Of a stretch of DNA of 8,167 nt, positions 1 through 6,881 are shown piece by piece. This DNA comes from JBAYVY01 sp041674345 (GTDB lineage: Bacteria; Planctomycetota; Phycisphaerae; Phycisphaerales; Zrk34): positions 1 through 8,167 of the forward strand of contig JBAYVY010000159.1 in assembly GCA_041674345.1 (NCBI GenBank), given 5' to 3'. The first letter of the stretch is position 1. Each line of letters begins with the position of its first letter. The translations under genes were made by a program, and so were the position numbers. Below the pieces are notes generated by a model that worked only from the letters and a program-made list of their open reading frames with translations, did not search any database and was not told where the DNA came from.

Positions 1-228
1 AATTCGCGCCCGTGCCGCTTGTCGTGTCGTCCGTGCCGCCATGATGGAACCTCCTTGCTCGTTGGCTGCCGTCGGATCGCCGTCCGGGGCGACCCACCAC
101 TACATCTTGTCGGCTATCCCCCCCGCGAAAACTGTCATGCACCCGGATCTCGGTCTCATTGGACGTTGAGGTTGAAGGCATATGGTGATAACATTGACTC
201 GGAAATAGCATCATACGGGAATAGCATC
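1..228. other. Lead-in without an assignable gene
   Basis: No recognisable gene lies here. One frame on the plus strand stays open from the window edge (base 2) to a TGA at 167-169. If read, it would be the last 55 codons of an upstream gene and contains THHYILSAIPPAKTVMHPDL, which I do not recognise. Another frame closes with TGA at 42-44 after a Pro/Val-rich peptide. In an Rhs-type locus the natural occupant of this place would be the end of the toxin cognate to the immunity gene that follows, but nothing in the sequence proves that. The first bases, AATTC, are what an EcoRI cut leaves, so the left edge may be a cloning boundary. Confidence 0.35.
166..194 (+). promoter_or_regulatory. Weak candidate promoter before the immunity gene
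   Basis: TTGAGG (166-171) and TAACAT (189-194) are separated by 17 bases. Each box matches the sigma-70 consensus at four of six positions. A start near base 201 would leave a leader of about 28 bases before the ATG at 229. Base composition turns AT-rich here, so a chance match is quite possible. An independent promoter would fit an immunity gene that must be expressed without its toxin. Confidence 0.22.
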
Positions 229-912
229 ATGTGCCAGGCAAATTACTATTTATTGAAGGAAAAAGGCCTCGACCAAAAGGGGGAATTGCGTGAAATCGTG
301 GAACATCTCCGCGACAAAAATGGTAACGACGTCACCGAGCATGAAATGGACATGAGTGATGGATGGGACAAACCCATCAAAAATCCGCTGGGACCGTATG
401 ATATCGGCGAACACTATGATGTCCGCAAAGTCGGCAAATTGTATCTGCCGGTGCCCAAACGGCAGCGGCTGACAGACATGCTCAATTGCACATGGCTTGG
501 GAGTCCCGTATTTTTTACACCGCACGTCATCAAAACATTTCGTGATCATGGTGTCCGATGGGATCCCGATGTTGCGGAAGTGCCCGTGGATGTCATCGAC
601 AAAAAGGACAAACATCTGCGAGGCGAGTACATCATGTTGTGGCCGCCTCGTAAATGGGATATTTTCGACCGGGAAAAAACGTCTTATTTTCAAGGTCATG
701 AGGGCATCGATGGTTTAAAACCAGGTACGCTTTTCCAAAAAGAATACACTAAGAAATTTGATATTGTTGTTGACAGGAAGAAGATTCCTCCATATGACTT
801 ATTTTGTTCAGTTATCTTTAGTTTTTGGGTAGTAAATGAGAAGGTGAAGGAATTAGTCGAGGCCCACGATTTCACGAATTTCGATTTTGAAGCATTTGAC
901 CGCTACATTTAA
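229..912 (+). CDS. Imm11-like (DUF1629-type) immunity protein
   Basis: This is a soluble cytoplasmic protein of 227 residues, probably an immunity protein that neutralises a polymorphic toxin by direct binding. The pattern fits Imm11 (the MXAN_0049 immunity family) as I know it: a middle segment with SPVFFTPHVIKTFRDHG (residues 92-108) followed by a 'PVDVID' strand (119-124), then DIFDREKTSYF (144-154), and a closing helix WVVNEKVKELVEAHDFTNFD (200-219), equivalent to the family's 'vSerlkeal...G..F' ending. There is no signal peptide or membrane segment. The frame is open from base 19, but the ATG at 229 is preferred because family-like sequence begins there and the upstream codons read as unstructured Pro/Arg-rich peptide; only a weak GGGA lies before it. 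It is visibly richer in A+T than the Rhs core that follows, as is usual for exchanged toxin-immunity cassettes. No partner toxin gene is visible, so it is probably an orphan of a displaced upstream tip. The family name comes from memory of its pattern, not from a search. Confidence 0.6.
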   Translation: MCQANYYLLKEKGLDQKGELREIVEHLRDKNGNDVTEHEMDMSDGWDKPIKNPLGPYDIGEHYDVRKVGKLYLPVPKRQRLTDMLNCTWLGSPVFFTPHVIKTFRDHGVRWDPDVAEVPVDVIDKKDKHLRGEYIMLWPPRKWDIFDREKTSYFQGHEGIDGLKPGTLFQKEYTKKFDIVVDRKKIPPYDLFCSVIFSFWVVNEKVKELVEAHDFTNFDFEAFDRYI

Positions 913-931
913 CGGAAAGCCATTGTTTCCG
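913..931 (+). terminator. Small hairpin directly after the immunity gene stop
   Basis: CGGAAA (913-918) and TTTCCG (926-931) form a perfect 6-base stem with a 7-base loop, starting on the first base after the TAA. No run of T follows, so it is at best a weak or factor-dependent end, or an RNA-protecting hairpin. Confidence 0.2.
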
Positions 932-981
932 AAGCATCTCCCGGAAGTGACATAGATCGAACGGTGTCAGGATGAATTGTT

Positions 982-3900
982 TTGATGGGGCGGCGGCCCA
1001 CCGGCGAAGAATACATCACCCTCTACAACGCGCGCGATCAGGTTCAACAGCTTCAGGTGTACGATCCTGTCGCCGCCGTCACCGTGACCCGTGCCAACTA
1101 TTACTACGACGGTGACAAGAACCTCATCAGCCAGACCGACGCCAATGGCGACTCTGTGGTGAAGCTCCGCGAATACGACGGGCAAAATCACGTCACGCGC
1201 CGGGTCGATGCCCTGGACAACTACACGCTCTATCGCTACGACGACTTGGGCAATCCGACGCGGCAACTGACCTTCGACAGCGGTCACACAGCGATGGCTG
1301 GCGTGGACTATGCCTATGATGCAGCCAATCGCGTCACCAGCGAACGTCTTCTTTCATCACCCGCATGGACGGGGACCAGCAACCAGGACGTCGTAACCGC
1401 TTACATTTATGACGGCGTCAACCGCATCACCAAAACACGCAAGACGCTCTATGGCAATGACGGCGGTGAAACCGTCGCCGAGTCGATCTCCACCTACGAC
1501 GCGGCAGGCCGCCTGCTTACCCAAACTCAATCCGATGCGCCTACGGTCGCTTACGCCTATGATCTCGCCGGCAACATGACACTGCAATCCACCGACCCCT
1601 CCGGCCTTGCCCTCACCACCAGCCGGCAATACGACTCGGTCGGCCGCGCCACTCGTTCCACCCAGCCCGATTCGACTTATCAGGTCTCCCTCTACGACGC
1701 CTTCGGCCAGGTCACCAAATCCATTGCCTACGACACTTCCGGGGGTCGCCTCGCGGTCACCGGCCAGTTCTACGACGACCACCTCGGCGTCGTCACACGC
1801 TCCTACCAGATCAGTTCCCCCGCAAGCACCGATACCTTCAATTCGACCAACGATCCCTACAGCGACGCGCTCTACACCGCTGCGGGACGTTTGACCAAGA
1901 CCATCGACCCGCTGAGCCATGCCACGACCTACGATTACGATGGGCTGGGCCGGCGGATCACCACCACCGACCCGATCGGCAACAAGGTCGTGCCCCTCTA
2001 TGACAACGCCGACCGGCTGATGACACAGGTCCGCCTCGATTACGATGGCACCAATTACACGACGTTCAAAACCGCCTACGAATACGACCCCCGGAACCAA
2101 GTCACCAAGACCATCGACCAAGGCCCCGACGGCGACATCACCGCCGCGACAGACAACTTAGCGAGCACCCAGTGGTACGACGCCCTCGGCCAGGTCACAC
2201 AAACCCAAGACCCCGCAGGCCAGCAAACCGCTTACCTGTTCGACAAACTGGGTCAACTCACCCGCACGACGGAAGATTCCGGGGGCGGGGGGGTTGCCCG
2301 CTACACGGATCGGGGGTATGATCGTGCAGGTCGTCTCACACGTTTGACGGGGTACCCGGTGAGCACATCCAATCCGCAAAACACGGATTACGCTTACAAC
2401 AAGGCCGGTGTCCAAACGCGTGTGACTTGGCCGGACGATGCCGTCGGTGATCGCGGCTACACCGAGATGTTTTACGATGCGGTCCTTCGCCTGACCAAGT
2501 TCACCGATCAGGCGGGGCTGGACAGCACCTTTGCATATGACAGCATGGGCCGCCGGCTCACCGCCACGCGCGGCACGCAGATCGACAGCTTTGCCTACAA
2601 CGCCATCGGATCGCTGACTACCGCACAACGCGGTGCCTCTGGCAACCTAGACTCTATTAGTCGTGTGGATCGACTCTACGACGGCCAACTGCGTCTGACC
2701 CGCGAAAGTCAGTCGATTCGTGAATCGACCGCCCGGAATGTGGATTACACTTACGACAAGGGGGCGAATCTCCTCACGCTGACTTATCCGTCGGGCATTC
2801 ACGTCGAACACACCTACGATGCGAATGATCGGCAGACATTGATTCAGCGCGATGGCGTGACTATCGCGGCTTATCGTTACGTCGGTCCCGGTGCGCGCGT
2901 CAGCCGGATGATCTACGAGACCGGCACGAACGATGTCACGCTCGCCCCGGCATATGACGGCGTGGCGAGGATGACACGCCAGCCGTGGTCGAGTAACAGT
3001 ACCGATCTGGTGGCGTTCAACTATGTGTACGACCAGGCCGACAATGTGCTGACGCGCACGTTCGATCATCGCGACAGCGACCCGGCGGAAGCATATGGGT
3101 ACGACCGGCTCCATCGCCTCACGCGCACCGTTTACGGCCAAAAAGCAAGCACGCCTTACGAGGGTTACGTTTACGACGGCCTGAGCAATCGGCTGACACT
3201 GGATAACAATGGCACGCCCACGGCGGCGATGTTCAACGCCGTCAACGAAATGACCAAACACGGCGCCCCCGGAAGTGAAATCGCCGTCGAATACAGCAAG
3301 ACCGGCAACCTGACGAAGAATTCCGGGAGCTACCACTTCTTCTATGACCGCACCCATCAACTGACGCGCATTGAGGATGCGTCGAACAACGCGGTGGCGA
3401 GTTACGCATATGACGCCTTGGGCCGCCGCATTGAGCGTGTCGATGAGAAGGCATCGACCACGCTGCGCTTCTACCACACCGGCCAGCGCGTCATCGAAGA
3501 CACCGACACTTCCGGGGGCGGGGCGGTTCAGCGTCATTACATCTGGGGCAATTACATTGACGAGCTGCTGCTCATGCGTGACGTGGCCGGCGTCGGCGGC
3601 GCGGCCAACGAAGATTTGGTCGTGCTGCGCGACGAACGCTTCAGCCCCACCGCCCTGGTCAAACGCAGCGACGGTAGCATTGTCGAACGCTACGAACACG
3701 ACGCCTTCGGCAAGACGAATTTCCTCAACGCCGATTTCACGGTGAAAGGCACGCAACAGTCGAGCTTCGGCCTGCGCTACGCCTACACCGGCCGCGAACT
3801 CGACATCCTCGACATCGGCGGCTTTGCCATCATGTATTTCCAGGGAAGATACTACGACCCGGCTACCGGCACGTTCTACCAGCGCGATCCCGCGGGCTAT

Positions 3901-4545
3901 CCCGACGGCATGAACGCCTATGCGGGGTACTTCGCGATGTGGGGCAGGATCGATCCATTCGGTACGGCGGTTGAGGTACCGATTGCTGTATCGGTAGTAG
4001 TTGTCCGTGCCGCTGCGGCTGTTTCCACAGCCACAGCGGCATTAATTCTCGCACAACAGCAGGGTAATTCCGATACTATTCGCGCGGCGGCAGATGCATT
4101 GGAGAATGCCAGGCAACAGCTTAGGACTGCAATATTTATAGTGTCGGAGGGACGGCAACAAGACAATCAAGCAACCGCATCTGCTGCGGCAGCCGTTGCG
4201 GCAGCGCGTGAATTAGCTCAGAAAGCAGAACAACAACTGAAAAACGCAATGCATGATCTTGAGAATAAACTACGAGGAAAGGGGCCATGCGACGCGGCAA
4301 AAGCAATACTCAACAACCTCCAGGGCAAGGTGCGGGGGGCACAAAAAACGATCGCCGAACATCAAGGAAAGATTCGCAATCCAACAGAGCATATGACACG
4401 TTGTCCTCATACCCCTGAAGAAATCGCTATAGCTATTGCGGATTGGACCGCGACGATTGCCGCACAGCAAGGTAATATTGACGTACTCAACGTAGCGATT
4501 AACGTCGCAAAAAAGGCTGTTGAAACTGCTTGTGGCGGTAAATAA
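982..4545 (+). CDS. Rhs/YD-repeat polymorphic toxin lacking its N-terminus
   Basis: The protein has 1187 residues and is built from tandem YD repeats (for example YDAAGRLLTQTQSD, YDGLGRRITTTD, YDALGRRIERVD) over residues 1 to about 950. Such repeats fold into the hollow Rhs shell that encloses a C-terminal toxin. The shell closes with GRYYDPATGTFYQRDPAGY (955-973), PDGMNAYAGYF and DPFG (991-994), where Rhs proteins normally cleave themselves. Residues 996-1187 are a variable tip, annotated separately. The frame opens abruptly inside YD repeats. A TGA at 973-975 closes it upstream, and there is no signal peptide, PAAR or other export domain, while intact relatives are usually much longer. The first possible starts are TTG 982 and ATG 985, with AGGA at 969-972. 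It is therefore either an N-truncated orphan core with tip or a silent donor cassette. The long intact frame argues against old decay. The small gene at 4556 follows within 10 bases and is probably cotranscribed. The Rhs assignment is very safe; function of this copy is uncertain. Confidence 0.9.
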   Translation: MMGRRPTGEEYITLYNARDQVQQLQVYDPVAAVTVTRANYYYDGDKNLISQTDANGDSVVKLREYDGQNHVTRRVDALDNYTLYRYDDLGNPTRQLTFDSGHTAMAGVDYAYDAANRVTSERLLSSPAWTGTSNQDVVTAYIYDGVNRITKTRKTLYGNDGGETVAESISTYDAAGRLLTQTQSDAPTVAYAYDLAGNMTLQSTDPSGLALTTSRQYDSVGRATRSTQPDSTYQVSLYDAFGQVTKSIAYDTSGGRLAVTGQFYDDHLGVVTRSYQISSPASTDTFNSTNDPYSDALYTAAGRLTKTIDPLSHATTYDYDGLGRRITTTDPIGNKVVPLYDNADRLMTQVRLDYDGTNYTTFKTAYEYDPRNQVTKTIDQGPDGDITAATDNLASTQWYDALGQVTQTQDPAGQQTAYLFDKLGQLTRTTEDSGGGGVARYTDRGYDRAGRLTRLTGYPVSTSNPQNTDYAYNKAGVQTRVTWPDDAVGDRGYTEMFYDAVLRLTKFTDQAGLDSTFAYDSMGRRLTATRGTQIDSFAYNAIGSLTTAQRGASGNLDSISRVDRLYDGQLRLTRESQSIRESTARNVDYTYDKGANLLTLTYPSGIHVEHTYDANDRQTLIQRDGVTIAAYRYVGPGARVSRMIYETGTNDVTLAPAYDGVARMTRQPWSSNSTDLVAFNYVYDQADNVLTRTFDHRDSDPAEAYGYDRLHRLTRTVYGQKASTPYEGYVYDGLSNRLTLDNNGTPTAAMFNAVNEMTKHGAPGSEIAVEYSKTGNLTKNSGSYHFFYDRTHQLTRIEDASNNAVASYAYDALGRRIERVDEKASTTLRFYHTGQRVIEDTDTSGGGAVQRHYIWGNYIDELLLMRDVAGVGGAANEDLVVLRDERFSPTALVKRSDGSIVERYEHDAFGKTNFLNADFTVKGTQQSSFGLRYAYTGRELDILDIGGFAIMYFQGRYYDPATGTFYQRDPAGYPDGMNAYAGYFAMWGRIDPFGTAVEVPIAVSVVVVRAAAAVSTATAALILAQQQGNSDTIRAAADALENARQQLRTAIFIVSEGRQQDNQATASAAAAVAAARELAQKAEQQLKNAMHDLENKLRGKGPCDAAKAILNNLQGKVRGAQKTIAEHQGKIRNPTEHMTRCPHTPEEIAIAIADWTATIAAQQGNIDVLNVAINVAKKAVETACGGK
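3264..3275 (-). repeat. Copy of the 12-base word CTTCCGGGGGCG
   Basis: This is an exact copy read on the minus strand, inside the rhs core. In the rhs frame it encodes Ala-Pro-Gly-Ser. It is the only genic copy that does not give Ser-Gly-Gly in the sense direction. Confidence 0.6.
3509..3520 (+). repeat. Copy of the 12-base word CTTCCGGGGGCG
   Basis: This is an exact plus-strand copy inside the rhs core, encoding the SGGG of DTSGGGAVQ. Near copies sit at 2277-2287 (11 bases, in EDSGGGGV) and 1736-1745 (10 bases, in DTSGGR). All three share the codon pair TCC GGG. Confidence 0.6.
3964..4542 (+). other. Variable C-terminal toxin tip of the Rhs protein
   Basis: This part of the rhs frame encodes residues 995-1187, beyond the DPFG motif that ends the conserved shell. 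It opens with a hydrophobic, Ala/Val-rich stretch (about 996-1025) that could be a membrane helix, though an Arg interrupts it. Long Ala/Gln/Glu/Lys-rich segments with coiled-coil character follow (about 1025-1125). The end carries EHQGKIRNP (1126-1134), a Cys/His-bearing loop TRCPH (1139-1143), Trp1155 and a final Cys1184. A segment of the form 'H..KI.nP ... W...I' occurs, as I recall, in other Rhs and CDI tips of unknown activity. I see no HNH, nuclease, deaminase or ADP-ribosyltransferase signature. The DNA is clearly richer in A+T than the core, consistent with a swapped-in module. Toxin is inferred from position, not from a recognised active site. Confidence 0.6.
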
Positions 4546-4550
4546 GGAGA
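4544..4550 (+). promoter_or_regulatory. Ribosome binding site of the small downstream gene
   Basis: AAGGAGA overlaps the rhs stop codon (TAA 4543-4545) and sits five bases before the ATG at 4556. It is the best Shine-Dalgarno site on the plus strand here. It fixes the start of the small gene and implies translation from the rhs transcript. Confidence 0.7.
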
Positions 4551-4555
4551 ATATC

Positions 4556-4810
4556 ATGGGACCCAAATTGGCAATTGATCGACTTCTAGAGGCTCAAGCT
4601 AGATTAGATCAGATCATAAAACGAATTGAAGTAGATAATTCGATGGAATCGCTGGATGGAGAATATCACGCTGTGGTACTGGAATTGTATTGGTTGATCA
4701 ATCGAGTTTGGAATACCAGGCATATGACTGATAAACAATACGCTCGCGAAAGCCAGAGCCAGCAACATTTTGAGGAGTTATGTAAATGTCCCCGCGATTT
4801 AGACCTATAA
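4556..4810 (+). CDS. Small unknown protein, candidate immunity to the Rhs tip
   Basis: I recognise no family for this 84-residue protein. The ATG at 4556 is chosen over an in-frame upstream start at 4520 because a strong AAGGAGA lies five bases before it and the earlier start would overlap the rhs end. It is predicted mostly helical: a first amphipathic helix with LLEAQARLDQIIKRIE (residues 10-25), a second with EYHAVVLELYWLINRVWN (about 36-53), then a polar Gln/Glu-rich tail with two Cys separated by one residue (CKC). There is no signal peptide or membrane segment, so it would act in the cytoplasm. Its place 10 bases after the toxin tip, its small size, and the same AT-rich composition as that tip are what is expected of a cognate immunity gene. 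That role is inferred from context only. It could instead be a truncated remnant of a longer immunity gene. Confidence 0.65.
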   Translation: MGPKLAIDRLLEAQARLDQIIKRIEVDNSMESLDGEYHAVVLELYWLINRVWNTRHMTDKQYARESQSQQHFEELCKCPRDLDL

Positions 4811-4988
4811 TCCTGTAGCGGCTGTAGTGGCCCAAGAGCTTGGCGGCTCATTTTGTACGGAGTATGTTTGGTTTTGGGAAGTTCAATGGATCAACAATTT
4901 CGTTTGCGGTGTGCAATGACCGCGCCGGCATCTTTGAAAAGCCAATGGATTTCCGCGCTGTGAGCCGGCGTCAGGCGGCGCGCGGGAG
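4811..4988. other. Spacer between small gene and second Rhs remnant
   Basis: I find no convincing gene. One frame reads TYNPVAAVVAQELGG and continues to a TGA at 4917-4919, but a TAG directly before it (4800-4802) leaves no start, so it could be a scrap of a decayed gene. Composition shifts from AT-rich to GC-rich near 4920, and Rhs-like sequence begins near 4989-5001, so a recombination joint probably lies between these points. Confidence 0.35.
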
Positions 4989-5420
4989 TTGGAGTGTGAC
5001 GCTTACGAATACGACCCCCGGAATCAAGTCACCAAGACCATCGACCAGGGGCCGGACGGCGACATCACCGCCCCCACAGACAATTTAACAGCCACGCAGT
5101 GGTACGACGCTCTGGGCCGGGTCACGCAAACCCAAGATCCCGCCGGTCAGCAGACGGCTTACCTGTTCGACAAACTCGGCCAACTCACACGCACGACGGA
5201 AGATGTTTCTGGGCAGAATTCTATTGGCAGACATACCGATCGCGCGTATGATAGAGCCAATCGCTTAACTCGTTTGACCGCTTATTCCAACTCGGCTGGG
5301 GGCACGGGCGTGCAGAATACGGATTATGCTTACAACAAATCCGGTCAGTTGACCAAGACCACCTATCCCGATGCGGGAAGCGTGTCGCTGTATGTTGACG
5401 CGGCGAATCGTGTCACAAGG
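4989..5420 (+). pseudogene. Rhs core fragment, truncated at both ends
   Basis: From base 5001 the sequence aligns without gaps to the first rhs gene starting at base 2074. It encodes EYDPRNQVTKTIDQGPDGDI and onward through YDALGRVTQTQDPAGQQ, YLFDKLGQLTRTTED, NTDYAYNKSGQLTKTTYPD and YVDAANRVTR. Over the first 200 or so bases I count about 25 differences but only 4 changed residues, so both copies evolved as protein-coding sequence. Similarity weakens after about 5205, where a few codons are inserted or lost. The Rhs frame stops making sense at about 5420, exactly where the inverted-repeat element begins, and is followed by unrelated codons to a stop at 5613-5615. A TTG at 4989 is the only start. 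No shell-closing motif, tip or N-terminus exists, so this is a remnant: either the original core left behind by an insertion or a broken donor cassette. Confidence 0.8.
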
Positions 5421-5582
5421 GCAAGAAAGCGGGACAGGTACGGTTTTGTGGGAATGTGTGAATCGGGGGCGGGCAATGGGGGAGGCGGCGTGGATGGAAT
5501 GGGGGGTGAAGAAACCGGATTTGCAGACCCAAGTAAAACCGTACCTGTCCCGCTTTCTTTCTTGCTTGTCCCGCTTTCTTGC
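5421..5582. repeat. Compact inverted-repeat element (REP/MITE-like)
   Basis: A perfect 25-base inverted repeat is formed by 5423-5447 and 5535-5559; the arms contain GCGGGACAGGTACGGTTTT and its complement. A second, partial right arm, TGTCCCGCTTTCTTGC (5567-5582), is an exact complement of the left end 5421-5436, so the right end is duplicated. The 87-base interior is G-rich and has no gene. The layout suggests a non-autonomous mobile repeat. GGGACAGG-containing palindromes are known to me from REP elements moved by IS200-like (RAYT) transposases, but no transposase is present and I see no clear target duplication. It abuts the broken end of the Rhs remnant and probably marks the event that truncated it. 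Confidence 0.65.
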
Positions 5583-5963
5583 TCGTCATGTTGGTGCGCG
5601 CGGGTTTTGGCGTAAGCATCCGCGATGAGGTTGCTTACATGTTTCCGCGACATATCTGTGCGTTGCGAGGCGTCGCCATTTCATCGGTCGGCGACGAAAA
5701 AGATGCGCGTGCGGAAAGAAGTGCGACAGGTCTGTGCGTAAAACTTGTCGCGGCCCCCGCTTTCTGAATCAAAAACGAGAGTGGGATTTGCCCCCGTTTT
5801 GCGCCAAAACATGCCGGTGACAGGTTTTTGCGCCCCCGGAAGTCCCCGGAAATCATCGGAATCCCCCGAAATCCGCGATGGCACGCTGAAAATGCGGTTT
5901 GAAGGAGGCCCACCCATTGAACAGCCAAGTGCCAAGTTCATGCGAGCAGAATGGTCGCGTGAC
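5583..5963. other. Gene-free stretch between the element and dapA
   Basis: No gene is supported. Frames on either strand lack codon bias and family-like sequence. There are small dyads: GTAAGCA/TGCTTAC (5612-5618 and 5632-5638) and CGTCGCC/GGCGACG (5671-5677 and 5690-5696). A C-rich, loosely repeating tract (5839-5876) contains CCCCGGAAATCATCGG and CCCCCGAAATCC. For the minus-strand dapA transcript, a weak G-run/C-run stem near 5782-5795 is followed by five T (complement of 5771-5775), a possible but poor terminator. Confidence 0.35.
5831..5842 (-). repeat. Copy of the 12-base word CTTCCGGGGGCG
   Basis: This is an exact copy on the minus strand, in the spacer downstream of dapA. It is the only copy outside a gene. 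Confidence 0.6.
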
Positions 5964-6848
5964 TTAGCCGATGATCTTGAACTGTTTGAGCGCGATTTCG
6001 AGTTTGGCGTGGTTGGCGGGGTCCATTTCGCACAGGGGCAGGCGGAGTTCGCCGGTGTCCATGCCGGCCAGCGCCATCGCGGTTTTCACCGGGATCGGAT
6101 TGGTCTCGATGAACATCGCTTTGCACAGTGCGAACAATTTCAGATGTTGATCGCGGGCGACGGCCCAGTCGCCTCGCAGCGCGGCGTCGGCCAGCGATTG
6201 GACCTGGGCGGGGACGAGGTTGCTCAATACGCTGATGACGCCTTTGCCGCCGAGGGACATGATGGGCAGCGTGAGGGAATCATCGCCGGAGAGGATGGTG
6301 ATTTTGTCGCCGCAGAGTTGCGCGATTTCGGAGGCCATGTCCATCGAACCGGTGGCTTCCTTGATGGCGACGATTTTTTCGTGCTTGGCCAGGCGCGCGA
6401 CGGTTTGCGGGGTGAGCGCCACGCCGCTGCGTCCGGGGATATTGTAGAGCACGACGGGCAGGCCCAGGTCGGCGATGGTCATGAAGTGGCGGTACATGCC
6501 CTCCTGCGTCGGCTTGTTGTAATAGGGATTGACCTGCAAAGTGGCGTCTGCACCGGCATTTTTCGCATGTTGGGTCAATTGCACGGCTTCGTCGGTGCAG
6601 TTGGAGCCGGTGCCTGCGATCACAGGGATTTTCCCGCCCCCGGAAGCGGATGCCGCCTCCACGACCAGTTCGATGACATGATCGTGTTCGGTGTGGCTGA
6701 GCGTGGGGCTTTCGCCGGTGGTGCCGCAGGGGACCAGTCCCTTGATGCCCTGGGCGATCTGGAACCTGACGTTTTCGCGCAGACGTTGCGCGTCGAGTTG
6801 GCCGTTGCGGAACGGGGTGACGAGGGCTGTGATCGCGCCGCTGAACAT
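5964..6848 (-). CDS. dapA: 4-Hydroxy-tetrahydrodipicolinate synthase
   Basis: This cytoplasmic aldolase-type enzyme condenses pyruvate with aspartate semialdehyde, the first committed step to diaminopimelate and lysine. Its 294 residues match the family's usual length. The TIM-barrel signatures are all present: GTTGESPTL (42-50) with the paired threonines, VNPYYNKPTQEG (106-117) with the tyrosine pair, YNIPGRSG (135-142) with the proton-relay Tyr135 and the substrate-binding Arg140, the Schiff-base lysine Lys163 in IKEATGS, and GGKGVISV (200-207). The ATG at 6848 is supported by GGAG seven bases upstream (complement of 6856-6859). It lies 104 bases after the B12-fold gene on the same strand and may share its transcript. 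A small SGGG loop (about 69-72), encoded in part by the 12-base repeat word, lies just before KIPVIAG. Some DapA paralogues act on other 2-keto acids, but nothing here suggests that. Confidence 0.95.
   Translation of the reverse strand: MFSGAITALVTPFRNGQLDAQRLRENVRFQIAQGIKGLVPCGTTGESPTLSHTEHDHVIELVVEAASASGGGKIPVIAGTGSNCTDEAVQLTQHAKNAGADATLQVNPYYNKPTQEGMYRHFMTIADLGLPVVLYNIPGRSGVALTPQTVARLAKHEKIVAIKEATGSMDMASEIAQLCGDKITILSGDDSLTLPIMSLGGKGVISVLSNLVPAQVQSLADAALRGDWAVARDQHLKLFALCKAMFIETNPIPVKTAMALAGMDTGELRLPLCEMDPANHAKLEIALKQFKIIG
6635..6646 (-). repeat. Copy of the 12-base word CTTCCGGGGGCG
   Basis: This is an exact copy within dapA, reading in the sense direction of that gene and encoding the SGG of ASASGGGKIPV, a loop between conserved blocks. 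Confidence 0.6.
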
Positions 6849-6881
6849 GCTCAGTCTCCGAGGCCGGGTTTGCGGTTGTTG

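Noticed and set aside
2647..3756. Long minus-strand open frame opposite rhs (and similar ones at 1357-2121 and 2158-2628)
   Set aside because: They lie wholly inside the Rhs reading frame, show no domain sequence, and their openness follows from the codon pattern of the YD repeats on the other strand.
4803..4919. Short frame reading TYNPVAAVVAQELGG and onward
   Set aside because: A TAG directly precedes it and it has no start codon or homology I know, so it is kept only as a possible gene scrap in the spacer description.
5371..5628. Plus-strand frame across the inverted-repeat element as a transposase
   Set aside because: At 85 codons it is too short, crosses both arms, and shows no transposase motif such as HUH with a catalytic Tyr.
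5671..5696. CGTCGCC/GGCGACG hairpin as a terminator
   Set aside because: It is followed by A on the plus strand and lacks a T-run on the minus strand, so it does not fit a terminator for either flanking gene.
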